From: Xylogone sp. PMI_703
Lineage: Eukaryota > Ascomycota > Leotiomycetes
DNA length: 64,000 bases
Assembly: GCA_021399445.1 (NCBI GenBank)
Contig: JAJTUQ010000007.1
Coordinates: forward strand, 744,001-808,000
Direction of reading: 5' to 3'
The translations under genes and the position numbers were made by a program. The notes beneath the pieces were generated by a model that worked only from the letters and a program-made list of their open reading frames with translations, did no database searches and was not told where the DNA came from. Below, piece by piece: positions 34,994-46,386 of the stretch. Within the stretch, counting starts at the first letter, position 1. Each line of letters starts with the position of its first letter.

Positions 34994-36547
34994 CTAATAT
35001 CGGCGAAGTTTACGCGGGTCTTCGTAGCCACTACCTTCATAGCCTCTCTTTCGTGTGTCATCTTCCCGGGGTCGTACATACTCGCCATCCCTGTCACGGT
35101 ATCCGGAGTCTCGAGGTCTTACCGGTTCCATGTTGCTGCCACTTCCACTTCGAGGTGGTCCACGATCTCCATACCGATCGCCACCGCGATATCCACCAGA
35201 TCTGTCATCGTAGGAGCGGCCACTACCACGGGAATCATACCCACCAGATGGTCCAGAAGGGCCAGAAGGACCATTGCGATCAGGGGGCCCAGAGCCGCCA
35301 TGTCCTCTACTATACCCATTTCCTTGAGGACCTCGTCCACCAGGGCCAGCGGGAGCATTTGGTGGCGCACCGTAACCATTGGGGCCGCCATATCCGGGAC
35401 GGTCACCTCCTCTGGGTCCAAATCCAGAACCTTGGTATCCAATACCTCCTCTGCCGCCTCCATATCCTCCACGGTCTGGGAAACCACTCCTGAAACCACC
35501 GCGGCCTCTTCCACCTTCGAAGCCACCACGGAAACCTCCTCTGAACCCAGATCCGCCAAACCCTCCTGGACCTACCGGTCGAGGCGGAATAGCCTTGGTA
35601 TATCCACGACCACCGAGTCCACCACCAAGTCGACGTGGTTTCCAGCCCTTAACGGTCCGACCACGTTCAACATCTACCTTAATACGGCGATCCTTGATAC
35701 GAATACCATCACAGTTATCAAGAGCAGCTATCCACAATACGAACAAGTCGCTTATGTCAGTCATATTGCCCCTATATAGTATACCTTTCTGGGCAGGGAA
35801 GGGATAAAAGAAAAAGGGAAGATAGGCGGCTTGAGGGCCATATCTAAGAGATTCATGGGAAAAAAATCTCTTTCAGGGCGGAGCTGTATTGGATTGGGAA
35901 AATGGGGTCGTGTTACCTCTCATATCTTTCTCTCTTTCAAAGACAATGAATGCGTAGCCGCGATGCTTCTTCTTTTTCTTATTTGGCTTCTCATGTTGAT
36001 GAGTGTCTACAACAATTCTGATCTGCAAAGTATTAGCAAGACGCACCTATAACCCCAGGACTGTACACACGCGTTCAATTGGTCCAAAACGACCAAATTC
36101 GCTCTCAAGATCCTGCTCCGTAGCATCATAACTTAGCCGCGCAACAATGAGGGTCTTAAATGCATCGCCTCGAATGTTTGGGTCGTCACTAGGCTTATCT
36201 ACAGGCGTCAATTGTCAGTAAGCGTAAAATTTCTGTGTGACAAAAGTAAAGGGGATGGAACAATTAGAGGAAGGGTTGCCCTCACAATTCAGAGGCCCTT
36301 CCTTGAGCAGTTGCTCATGCTGTTGCTTCTTCTCCATCTTGACGCGATCTTTTCTCTGAAGCCAACTCTCAGTGGGCTCATAATCATCCTGGTCTTTGTA
36401 CTCTTGCAGAGCTTCCATAAATGCTCCAACACCACTGATATTGGCGGTTCTCCGATCTTCAGGCGCGTGGTCGGAAGGCGGCACCCATCGTAGAGGAGGA
36501 CGAGGCGCAAAGAGCGCGAGAAGATTTGGGGGGAGTTTATCGGTCAT
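34994..36547 (-). CDS. U1 snRNP 70 kDa protein (Snp1-like), 4 exons
   Basis: Exons 36547-36286, 36198-36071, 36022-35917 and 35727-34994 give 409 residues. The N-terminus [21 protein letters not shown] is the U1-70K segment that contacts the Sm core and U1-C. It is followed by a helix and an RRM (about 95-175): [20 protein letters not shown] (RNP2), [20 protein letters not shown] (RNP1) and the last strand [11 protein letters not shown]. The C-terminal ~240 residues are a Gly/Arg/Pro-rich RGG-type low-complexity tail, with repeats of GGFGG, GGFRGG and GPSGPSG, followed by a mixed RD/RE segment ending in RKLRRY, in place of the classic SR domain of animals. The protein binds U1 snRNA stem-loop I and helps define 5' splice sites in the nucleus. 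It shares a 247-bp promoter with mL43. Confidence 0.95.
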
Positions 36548-36794
36548 TTTAAGAGAGTATAATAACCCAAACCGATGAAATCAGTCCCAATAAGCTCTTC
36601 TAGACGCTTATGTTGATGAATAGGCCACCTCAATTGAGCTGGACTGGAGATAAAACTTGAAGATACGCTTCGCGTCGCAAGTCACCTTAGCCCAAACTCG
36701 GGAAAACGATTTTCCGGCTGTGGACCGTTTTTGAAATTCCTCGAAACGACCGGCTTGAAGAGATCACAGTGCTTTGGCTGATATAATTTCAACG
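36548..36794. promoter_or_regulatory. Bidirectional promoter U1-70K / mL43
   Basis: 247 bp between divergent start codons. It contains AAAACGATTTTCC, a short inverted repeat, and GAAACGACC, but I cannot assign a factor. Confidence 0.65.
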
Positions 36795-37314
36795 ATGGCG
36801 GTAACTGCTATACGGAGGTTGGCGGTTAGCCAAGTATGTGTTTTTCTTTTCCTCAAATATTGCCAGTCGACTAATTGATTGCTAGAATGGCGTTGGTGCT
36901 TTTATCCTCCAATGCAAACGCCTTGACTTCCATTACTGCGATTGGGCAGGAAGCTCACGAGGGATGAAGTAGGTCCAATTGTTGATATGGGTATTATAAC
37001 TTGATCTCTAATAATATTTTAGTTCCTTCATCCGCAATATGCTGCCCAAATTTGCTGCTGCCAACCCTCAAATCGAAATAACTGTTTCTCCCCGTCCCCG
37101 AAGACATCCCGTCATAAAAGGCCACTACATGAACGGACGAGAGAAAGCGATCTGTGTCCGCAATTTACAACCCACACAAATTCTACAGAAAGCCAAATTA
37201 CTTAGAGACGCAAATGGCGAGAAGTTGAAGAGGGTTACAAAACCAGTAAAGAGTATCAATGACAGCGTCAGAGGCGTATGGAGTCCTTATCACGCAGGTG
37301 GAACTCATGTGTAG
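36795..37314 (+). CDS. Mitochondrial ribosomal protein mL43 (yeast Mrpl51 type), 3 exons
   Basis: Exons 36795-36833, 36886-36968 and 37023-37314 give 137 residues. Family segments: NGVGAFILQCKRLDFHYCDW, GSSRGMNSFIRNMLPKFA, IEITVSPRPRRHPVIKGHY and GREKAICVRNL, followed by a basic helical tail. This is the thioredoxin-like L51/S25/CI-B8 fold of large mitoribosomal subunit protein mL43. The basic N-terminus (AVTAIRRLAVSQ) can act as a mitochondrial targeting region. The first exon is just 39 nt, so the start depends on the splice site, which is consensus (CAA|GTATGT). Confidence 0.93.
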
Positions 37315-37729
37315 AGAAAGATGAATGTACTATATGATGGATTTGTGGCGTTTTGGGTATCTCAGCGCTGTGTATGAATGAAATGTACTAAAGGCTGCTG
37401 AATAGAACTACTGCTTTGACCTGACTAGGCATTTAGCATATTGTTGACAGTAGGAAGATACGTGTGACGATCTGATGAATTACGTGGGGTGTTTAGATCT
37501 ACATTGTAATACAAAGACATCATCACAGACCAAAACATACAGTGACAGTTTATTCCATGTCATGAGCAATCTGCATGATACCTAAAGTCATTCATATATT
37601 GGTTTATATGCTTTAGGTACGTTTCATAGCCTTGGAAATGGGCCATTCCAGTTGGGTCCATATCGCCAATTTCTAGAAATTCAGGCACACAGTGCTTAAC
37701 CTGCACTCACTTTATATTGCGTTATACAC
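37315..37729. other. Convergent 3' spacer
   Basis: About 0.4 kb between mL43 and TPI ends; nothing else seen. Confidence 0.6.
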
Positions 37730-38735
37730 TCATAGCTTACAGTTGATGATATCAACGACTATTCAATATTAGCACAAGATCAAAGTTGATGCTACATAGG
37801 TAGTACTTACAAGCTGGCTTCAAGCTAGCTCCACCAACCAAGAATCCATCAATATCTGGCTGCTTGCTCAAATCTTTGCAGTTCTTTTCATTTACACTGC
37901 CACCATAAAGGATTCTGGTCTCTTCAGCTGCCTTGTCGCTAACCTCTTTCTTCAACCAATCACGGATAGCAGCATGGACTTCTTGAGCTTGTTCAGTAGT
38001 TGCAACCTTCCCGGTACCAATAGCCCAGATAGGTTCATACGCAATCACGATCTTGGACCAATCTGAAACCTTCTCCTTAACAGCACGAAGCTGCCTTGTC
38101 ACAACCTCAACAGTCTTCCCTTGTTCACGCTCCTCTAGACTCTCACCGCAGCAAAGGATAACGCCGATTCCTCCATCGAGAGCTGCCTTCGTCTTCTGAG
38201 CCACAAATTCATCACTTTCTTTAAGGATAGTACGACGTTCGGAATGACCAACGATTGTCCAAGTAATGTTGCTGTCCTTTAGTTGAGATACAGAGATCTC
38301 ACCAGTAAAGGCACCAGGAGGCTGGTCGAAAACATTTTGGGCACCAACCTCGATTCCCTCCCTAAGGTGATCGCGTGCAAAGAGAAGGTAGAGTGCAGGA
38401 GGAGCGATAACAACCTCTAAATAATATCATAAAAGTATGCATTAGCTCAAGTTTAGCTATTGGAGATAGAATTCCGTCTCAGCAATAAGGATAACTCTAT
38501 TTGCAGAAGAGAAACTGCAACAACCTCCCTAGAAAAGGTACAAGATGATTGACTCACCGACATTGGGATCCAGCTTAGCATTATTCAGATTCTGAATAAT
38601 TTCTTTGGTGCTCTTAACAGAGCCATTCCTAAAAGTTACTCCTGGTCAACACCACCCCTCATGCAAAATGTTGAGCTATATCTTGGGGACCACATACATC
38701 TTAAAGTTACCACCCACAAAGAATTGTCGAGGCAT
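37730..38735 (-). CDS. tpiA: Triosephosphate isomerase, 4 exons
   Basis: Exons 38735-38698, 38628-38558, 38416-37811 and 37758-37730 join to 247 residues, the usual length. Catalytic residues are present: Lys12 in GGNFKMNG, His94 in VGHSERR, and Glu164 in [12 protein letters not shown]. The phosphate-binding YGGSVN and FLVGGASL motifs are also present. The enzyme interconverts dihydroxyacetone phosphate and glyceraldehyde-3-phosphate in the cytosol. The first intron splits the active-site Lys region right after the twelfth codon, and the last exon adds only FVDIINCKL after a phase-1 intron. All splice sites are consensus. Confidence 0.98.
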
Positions 38736-39736
38736 GATTGCAATTGGCAAAATACGAAGCTTTCAATAGGTTTGAAGAAATGAATAGGAAGTGATTTAAT
38801 GTATGGAAAGTGAGAACGAACTTTTCAATGATTTCGTCAACAGCTCATTCTTCGGTATGGATCGGAATGGAGGGGTGACAGCTGCCCCGCCATGATGAAT
38901 ATCTTTGGCCTTGTATGTGAGGCAACTAGAATTTGTACTTTGAATCAACCTCCATCCATCCGAAAACATCCTCAAGATAATTGTATCCTCAACAATTCAC
39001 GCTATATGCAACAGCTAATATGGCAGCTAGTTGATTTGCTCACATATTACTGTATGCCGTATAATAAGGCTACTCTCAATACCACTCATCGCATCTCCAG
39101 TGCTAGTGTTCCATCCTCAGTCTTGCTGGGTACAAAAATATAATAGTAAGCTTCGGAGGTGTAGGTATTTGCACCGCTCTCAAAGTTCCATATTCACTTT
39201 ATTTTTTTCTTTTTCTATATGTGCTTCGTTTTGATTTCGATTAATCACCAAGAGTCACATATGCACACTTATCAGCAGAGCCAGAGCGATACCACTTCAG
39301 GTGACATTAAAATTCATTTCTGGCACTAAATAAGTATATTTAGCAAGTTTCATTTGCTCTACATTATTGTTTCATATTACATTAAACAAGATTTGAGTTC
39401 TGTTTTCCTCCGGATGATCCGATATCCATAGCCACCCAATTTAAAGAAATCAACATTGCGACGCATGAAGTCATCCGACATTACAAAACTTAAGAACAAT
39501 ACAACAAGAATTTTCTTACATGGTAAACACGAAGGAATTTGCGAAAAGCTGCAAACTTAATAAAGCACGAAGCACGAAACAGAAGCGAGCAAGAAGAAAA
39601 GATCAAAAGGTCGAAAAGCAAAAAAACAAAGAAGCGAAGGGAAAAAAGAATCAGAACCACCCGAACTAGACACATTTTTTCGTATAAAATCTTGACTCCA
39701 AACCAAAGGAAATGGCCGTCAGCTAATAAAGGTCGA
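38736..39736. other. Gene-free spacer
   Basis: About 1 kb between TPI promoter and the end of the proline-rich gene (both minus). A short purine-rich stretch at 39.58-39.66 kb has a chance frame; no gene seen. Confidence 0.6.
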
Positions 39737-41506
39737 TTACCAACTGCCGGTACGACTACCAGAGGAATTTGAGTACGACGACCGCGGAGACCGTGGAGAG
39801 TGTGGAGATCGCGGAGAAAAGGGATTGTCATTTTGTAGCGGTCTTATGACAATACGGGGGCCACGATCACTATCTTCTGCGCGCCGTCGCTGCCGGTCTT
39901 CGCGCCTCAAATCTTCCGAATATCTACCGCTAGGATATCGCGCTTCGGCAGTTGGGTATCTGACTTCTGAGTATCGTTCCGGAGCACGCACATAAGATAT
40001 CATGGCTCTCCGTGGCTCGATAGCAAGTGGTCGCGGTAGTGGTCGTGAATAGTGCTTGGATAAGGCTCTCTCAGCTCTCTCAGTTCTCTCAGATTCAGCA
40101 TCGAACCGGCCAGCTTCATACGCTGCTCTCTGGGCATCCTGAGCTGCTCTCTCAGCTGCTCTTTGGGCATTCTGGGCAGCTTTTTCGGCAGCTTTTTCGG
40201 CCTCTTGAGCTGCTCTTTCCGCTTCGGCATCTTGTCTTCCAGCATAGTATGCTCTCTCAGCGTCAATGCCGGCTTGATATCCTGCGTTAAATTGGTCGAT
40301 AGTTGGAAGAGCAGGTTGCTGTATAATTGGTGGCTGCGCAAGAGGTGACTCTGGCATGTAACGTGGTTGGCCCTCAATTCCAAGAGGTAATGTATCCCTC
40401 CGGTAAGGTGATTCTGAGGTAGCATAGTATTCCTTGTGGTGTTCCCGACGCCTGCTATGGCTACGGGTCCTACCATATTTCTTTGAACGTCTATCTGATC
40501 TAGAGCTGATGCTGGTGGCGTATGTCTGGCCGCTATAGTTGGATGCAGAGTCAGAATCGCTATCTGAGCGGGACATAGAGCTTGATCGTGAGCTTGCATC
40601 TGAGTGGTAATGCTTAGACCGAGCTTTCCTATGTTTGCTGTGTTCATCTTTTCGCGACTGTGGAAGTGGCAGCGGCTGTGGTGGTGGCGGCGGTGGTGGT
40701 TGAATCTGCTGTACCAGAGGCGGCATGGCTTGAGGTGGCATAGCCTGAGGTGGTGGTGGAGGAGGTGCCGGTGGTCGTTGCATTGCGGCAAGGCGCTCTG
40801 CCTTTGCTTTTTCATGCATCTGAAAGACCACCATAGCATTGACACCAGGGATTGGGGACCGCTTGACATATAAGGTTATTGATCTTGTTTCCCTTCTATC
40901 CTTACGGCCCTTTTCCCGCAAGATTCCTTCTTTTCTTTCGAGTTGTGCCAATGACCACTCGAAATTGGGATCCCGCTCGTTGCTCATCAGTTCATCCAAA
41001 AGCCGCGCGATCTGTCCCTGCTGGTTAGGGTACAGTGCGGCCTTTTTCTCTGTGATATCTTTACGTTTCTCCTTTTGTTCGTCGAGTTTCTTGACTCGCA
41101 AAGCGACAACATCTTGAGCTAGCGGTTCTTTTACAATTTCAACGCGCATCCATGTAGCCTTCTCATTTGGGTCAGCTGGAGGAACCTTTCGCATGGTGTA
41201 TGCATCATATGTTGTGAGATTCTTCCTGCAATCCCTTTCCGTCAATGGCTGCCGCGGTGTGATGTCTACAATTCTAGTAGAGTTTGCTAGCGGACGCATT
41301 GGCATCTGATTTCCTGGTGGAGGAGGTGGTGGCGGTGGTCCCTGCTGCCCTGGAGGAGGTCCCTGGTACCCCGGCGGCGGCGGTGGTGGTGGGCCTGGAG
41401 GTCCTGGGCGGGCGCCATGTGAGATAGGAATAAAGGTAGGTCCAGCGCCAGCGCGGATATGCGGTGGTGGAGGTGGAGGGGGAGGCGGAGGGAAAGGCAT
41501 CGACAT
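39737..41506 (-). CDS. Proline-rich, alanine-helix protein of unknown function, 589 aa
   Basis: Single exon. Residues 1-75 are almost pure proline/glycine stretches (PPPPPPPPP blocks), as in profilin- or WW/SH3-binding tails. About residues 75-230 form the only segment that looks conserved and folded, from TRIVDITPRQPLTERDCRK through MRVEIVKEPL, LLDELMSNERDPNFEWSLA to SITLYVKRSP. A second proline block (about 245-285), a Ser/Arg/His-rich stretch with many SRS/SDSD repeats, and an alanine-rich helix (about 420-480) made of EKAAQNAQRAAERAAQDA-like heptads follow. The tail is Arg/Tyr-rich and ends with SPRSPHSPRSPRSS repeats. No signal peptide or membrane segment. I do not recognise the family; a scaffold role is only a guess. 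Confidence 0.88.
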   Translation of the reverse strand: MSMPFPPPPPPPPPPHIRAGAGPTFIPISHGARPGPPGPPPPPPPGYQGPPPGQQGPPPPPPPPGNQMPMRPLANSTRIVDITPRQPLTERDCRKNLTTYDAYTMRKVPPADPNEKATWMRVEIVKEPLAQDVVALRVKKLDEQKEKRKDITEKKAALYPNQQGQIARLLDELMSNERDPNFEWSLAQLERKEGILREKGRKDRRETRSITLYVKRSPIPGVNAMVVFQMHEKAKAERLAAMQRPPAPPPPPPQAMPPQAMPPLVQQIQPPPPPPPQPLPLPQSRKDEHSKHRKARSKHYHSDASSRSSSMSRSDSDSDSASNYSGQTYATSISSRSDRRSKKYGRTRSHSRRREHHKEYYATSESPYRRDTLPLGIEGQPRYMPESPLAQPPIIQQPALPTIDQFNAGYQAGIDAERAYYAGRQDAEAERAAQEAEKAAEKAAQNAQRAAERAAQDAQRAAYEAGRFDAESERTERAERALSKHYSRPLPRPLAIEPRRAMISYVRAPERYSEVRYPTAEARYPSGRYSEDLRREDRQRRRAEDSDRGPRIVIRPLQNDNPFSPRSPHSPRSPRSSYSNSSGSRTGSW

Positions 41507-42753
41507 CTTTGTAGCCTTGTATATGTCAAGCTCTTACTTAGAGTGCAGAGATGACCGAACGAAGAGGGCGTTGCTAAGAAGTGAAATGGTTTTGAGGCAA
41601 CGACAGGAAGGGGGAGAAAGCCTTGCTATAAGTTTTTGACAGGCACGGCCTTGTCAGACGAGGCTACGGCAGGGCGCAGAGGATCCTTTTCAATTCACCG
41701 AGATGGTGGGATCCACGAAACCAGAGTGAGGCTTGCAGAGAGCAAGACACGAGTGGTGGTACGGCAAGTGAAGGACGGCTGAGGAGAATGGGAGGGTGTG
41801 GGAAGGGAATGGTAAACTATAAATCTCCCAGATCATCTGGAAAGAGGGGTAGTACCCGCGAAGGGGGGGAGCCACGATAACCCGTTTCAAGGTGGACAAT
41901 GTAACCAGATGCCAGAAGAGTCTGACTGCAGGCAGTAGCAGTCAACAAGTGCTGCAGGGACAAGACTGTGGAACTGGAACTCCTAAGCTTCTGGAATTGG
42001 GGTCCCATTATCTGAACCGGCAAGCGCGCTGTTATCCGCTTCTGAGTACTGAGCAACCGGAATACGTCCTTAGCTGGCGAATACCAGAGGGAAGTGTACA
42101 TGTACATTACCAATAACGATCCACACGATGGAGGCATTCCAGCTCGCCCGGCTTCAACGTATGCAGCATATGAAGCTCCTCAATTGCTCCCAGCCATTGA
42201 CATCGCAGAGCTGCAGAGCAGGGCTGATGCAGAGCCAATGGAGTAGAATGAGGCAGTGTCTGGGCATCAGGCCCGCGATATCAGGCAGGAGGCAGACTGG
42301 GCTGGGCCAAGTCCTCGAGTCGTACTGCGGCTCTTCATTGCAGTGTGGCAGCGCAGGACCGTAACAACTCAACCGCCGCTGACTACAGGGCCATACGTGG
42401 ACTTACCTGATCCATCGCTGGTGGGACTGAGGAGACTGAGCGAATTCCCATACCACCGTATAACACTCCCCTCGTTCCAGTCGGAGCTTTCAGCTCCTGC
42501 AGCCTGAGGGGCCAGTGGCGCGGACAAGAGCACTAGGCCCGACGTGGCCAGACAGATACAGCTTGACAAACTAATATTTTTTTCCACGGGCAGCAGTGGA
42601 GTCCTGAAGCAGACAGGATCTGACGTTGTACTGTACTGTTCTGGAGGAGCAAAGTGCTCGAAAACGTCGAGAAGCGCCAGAGCAGCTCCACTGGTCAGGG
42701 CGCCCGTGACCCGCCCGCCCAGACTCGCTCGCTCTCGTCCCGTACCGAGCGCC

Positions 42754-42763
42754 CGTACCGTAC
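42754..42763. repeat. CGTACCGTAC motif copy
   Basis: Second of two close motif copies (first CGTACCG at 42741-42747) separated by seven bases. Confidence 0.5.
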
Positions 42764-43283
42764 CCAAGCGCTCCGTAGTGGCGAGTCCGTGAGCTCTCGC
42801 TGGGCTGGAAGGGTCACTTTAAGGCACCGTCAACTTGTCAATGTCCGTGTTCAATTCGATAGCCTTGTATGCACAATCACGTCTGGGGCGCCAATTGCCC
42901 TTTTTCGCCCTCGCAATATTTGCACATGAGCACGGTCAGGTAGAGACAATGTGCTTGTAGACAGAACCATCGGAAGACCCCGTCTGACTAGCGAACTGCG
43001 AGCCTGCTACAACGCAATTGCCTCTCTTCCCGGGCGAGGCGAAGAACTCGGTACAGTGGCAGTCCGACAAGTCTGGCCTTTCGTTCCTTCCTGATCTTCT
43101 CACCGGAGGATCCACGCCAATGCATCTGGCTTGCAGGAGGTCCAATTACTGTGCGAGCAATGAAGAAAGGAAGGCGTCGAGCGCCATCAAGGGCGCGAGA
43201 CCACACAGATGCCTGCCACGGGTCTTACACAGACGAACAAGACGGATCAAGGCCTTCTACGACGGTAGTTAGTCGAGCTAGCC

Positions 43284-43305
43284 TACGGTACGATTCTGTA
43301 CGGTA
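43284..43305. repeat. Two TACGGTA motif copies
   Basis: TACGGTAC at 43284-43291 and TACGGTA at 43299-43305, in direct orientation. Confidence 0.5.
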
Positions 43306-46300
43306 TGCATGATTACTTGTAAGCTTCCCCGGATTTGACCGCTCAATGCGAAATAGTCTCTGGCATGGGGCAAGAGACGTGGAATGGGGCTTGCGAAGAC
43401 AGGACATGGCCAGCCTTGTCTTTTGCCACACGGATGGGAGGTTCTGTTTTAGCAATTGATGGAGAGGCCAGTTTCGGAGGCCCGATTCGAGAGATTCGAG
43501 ACTACCGCGATGGTCTGTATATCATGCGAGTGATAGAATCTATACCTCCTAGGCTTTACCGCTTCATCCACCGCCAGCTCATGGGACGAACTTCGGGCAT
43601 CGTCAACCATTGATCTTGGACTGTGGATCTCGAAAGCTGCTCCATAAACGTTACAGCAGCATTGCCAGTTCATACCACATACTGGAGAATTAGAAATGGA
43701 ACGCCGCAGCCCAGCCAACCTTTTCCAATTGCAAGATTCGAAGGTACATATACCTACGCCCATGAGTCGCCCAGCAACGGTGGATGCCTCGTCATAGGAC
43801 ATTATTCTGACATGCACATGCAAACATACTGCATGCACGAACATCGGTGTATGCGAGGCCCCCAAGCCCCACTTCTAGATGAAAGCGAACGATCGTACCT
43901 CTCTGATGAGATACAATTGGTTTGCATATAAGGCATGAAGGATTGGACGCCATAGATTACTGTCGGCTGCAGTGAGGGCCTCGCTATCATATATCAATTG
44001 GTATTTAAGGGCTTCCCGAACTTCCCATTGAACCACAGCCAAAACCAGCCAGGCTCTACATCCCCAAGCCACGATTGAGCGCCAGGAACCCCGATGCCAA
44101 TAAGGTTCCCTCTTTCATCGCTCTAAGTCTGCAACTACCACGCAAATTGTTATCTCTCATCCTCGATTACAACCTCTACAACCACCTGCAAGCCTGGAAC
44201 CTGCAACACCGCATAACACCGCTCCATCGGTATCTCGATGGATACCTGATTGCATGCAGATCACTGGGGCGGGATAAGCATGTAGTGCAACGCGTACGAG
44301 CTTTCCATGTTTTCCCATTGTTGCGAGATGTGATACATTTTCCTTTGGCCCCATTCTGCTGTGCGAGGTTGAACGGCGCCTTATGGAGATGACACGTTGT
44401 GGACGCTTGCGTGGAAGAGAGACAATCGGAATTAACAATTGGGGTCACGGATGCAGGAGATCAAGTGCAAGGTGAGAGGAGAAGGAGACGGGATTGGCAA
44501 GCCGGCCGAGGACACAGGTACGGCAAGTGGAAATAGGGCGGGCTTGTGTTACTGTACGGCGTAGGCACCTCGTGCCTTTCCATTTATCCACTTCTCTGCT
44601 TCTGCTCTCTCGACGTCCCCAATATTCCCACCTTGATTGCAAAGATGGAGAGGGTTTGCTTCCCAAACTGAGCCGAGTGGACGTGCTAGTAGTGTTCTCG
44701 ACCGTCCAACATGTTGGGACAGCACCGTTGTGGTCTTGCTGTCCTGCAAAATATCGCTAGTAAGTTCATGCACGCTCTTCTTGGGTTTCATTCTCTCCTG
44801 TTTTCCCCTTTCTCAGGTCCTCCCTTTCTATTTTTATTCCCGAGAATACCGTAGCCGTAGCGGCCGAATCTTCAGAAATGTCGTAGTGGATGAATCTAAG
44901 ACAAAGTGAACTACAGTACATATTCTACACCACCTCCCAAGAAGGGCTACCTACATAAAAACTGTGACAGTTATTAAATACCGCAGGTTCCTGTTAGTGT
45001 AGTGTTTTCTTGGTTCTTACCCCTCCCGTCCCTCCGTCCCTTTTCCCTTCCTTCCCACGGGACAGAAAATAGGGCGAAAGATGAGACAGCCAGTTTCCCA
45101 CCCCTCTCACGCCCTTATTGGCCGAGGCACGGAAAACGAATTACATCTCCCTGTGGCGATATTACTACCGTGCTTAGGGGATGGATGAGTTGTCTGAGCT
45201 GGCTAGGGGCAGAAATCGTCCAGACGTCCTGCATGTAAGGGTGGCCTTACTTGGGTGTGTACGTTCTGGCCACATTGTGCTTGTAGGCAGGACAACGGGG
45301 AAAAGAGAGAAGCACACCATCTCAATCTGATTACTTTTTTTCATTTCTCAAGATGTGGATGAGAAGGAGCTTCTGTTCCGTTGGGAGCAGCCAGAGCGAT
45401 TGAATTGCATTCCCCGTTTCTTCTCTGCTGTTCTTCCTTACTGGACCCACTGTGTCTTTTACGCCCTCAGAATCATTTCGAATCAGTGTAAGTGAATAAT
45501 GAATCTACAACTAGAGTAGGGTAGGGCTTAGGGAAAGGCATGAGAGATTACTGGCTTTTTTCTTATATACGTTGCTTTATGACGGTGTACACCGCTTGAA
45601 ATGAAGGTGAATTGAGTAAGCACGTATCCACAGGAACGAGGAAAGAGATGATCAGATAATAAAAAAAGGAATGATGATTTGAGAAATTGAAAGCTGCTTG
45701 ACCCAAGTGATTAGGGCTATACCTACAGTATCGAGACGAGGCTTCGTGTCACTCACCAGGTAGACTTGTCATCCACCCCGAGGAGAGCGAGTGAAAAAAG
45801 AGGATAAGGATACATAATGGTCCACGTAGAAGCAATAGAGGTAATTCTCCTTTCATACAGTCCAATTGATCTTAATTTGATCTAATAATTTACATAATGT
45901 ATTCATCCCCTCGTCACCTATCCCTCCCCCTTCCTTTCAGGCCGGTGTCCGTCCAATTAACGTATCCATTCATTCACATCCCCAACGACCTTACACCTAC
46001 AAGCCAAACCATTTCAAAGCCCATCCCGTCCCATCTATATACACATACACCATGAGTCCGTCCCGGCCAGTATTAAAAGGTAATAATTAGCTATTAAGCC
46101 CCGTCCAGGGGATCTTCGATCTCTTTCTAGCATAGGAAAGAAAAATATGAGATGAAGGAGAAAAAGCCATCTAAAAAGAATTGTTGATTGAGAATCGGAA
46201 AGGGCGAGCTCTATAGCAATGTTGACCAAGTGATATTTGTACATTAGCGCCAGTATTATTGTCCTAGAAGGATGGTAAAGAATATAGCGACAGTATGAAT

Positions 46301-46386
46301 GCTGCTTCCGGTGCCAGGAAGTATCATGCTTGGACAGATGAGAGGTGGACCCCAAATTGACTCGTACAACAGACAGAATTGAGTAC

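Larger units (their letters stand above)
41507..46386. other. Long gene-free block
   Basis: About 4.9 kb between the promoter of the proline-rich gene and the 3' end of the LCB2 gene. Like the block at 6.2-10.2 kb it is GC-richer than ordinary spacers between about 41.7 and 45.2 kb and carries TACGG-type motifs. Pyrimidine-rich plus-strand tracts at 44.80-44.85 and 45.00-45.06 kb resemble transcription start zones, so a plus-strand non-coding transcript is possible. No open frame here looks protein-coding. Confidence 0.5.

Noticed and set aside
42369..42767. 132-codon minus-strand frame in the second gene-free block
   Set aside because: No domain, overlapped by equally open plus-strand frames; likely chance.
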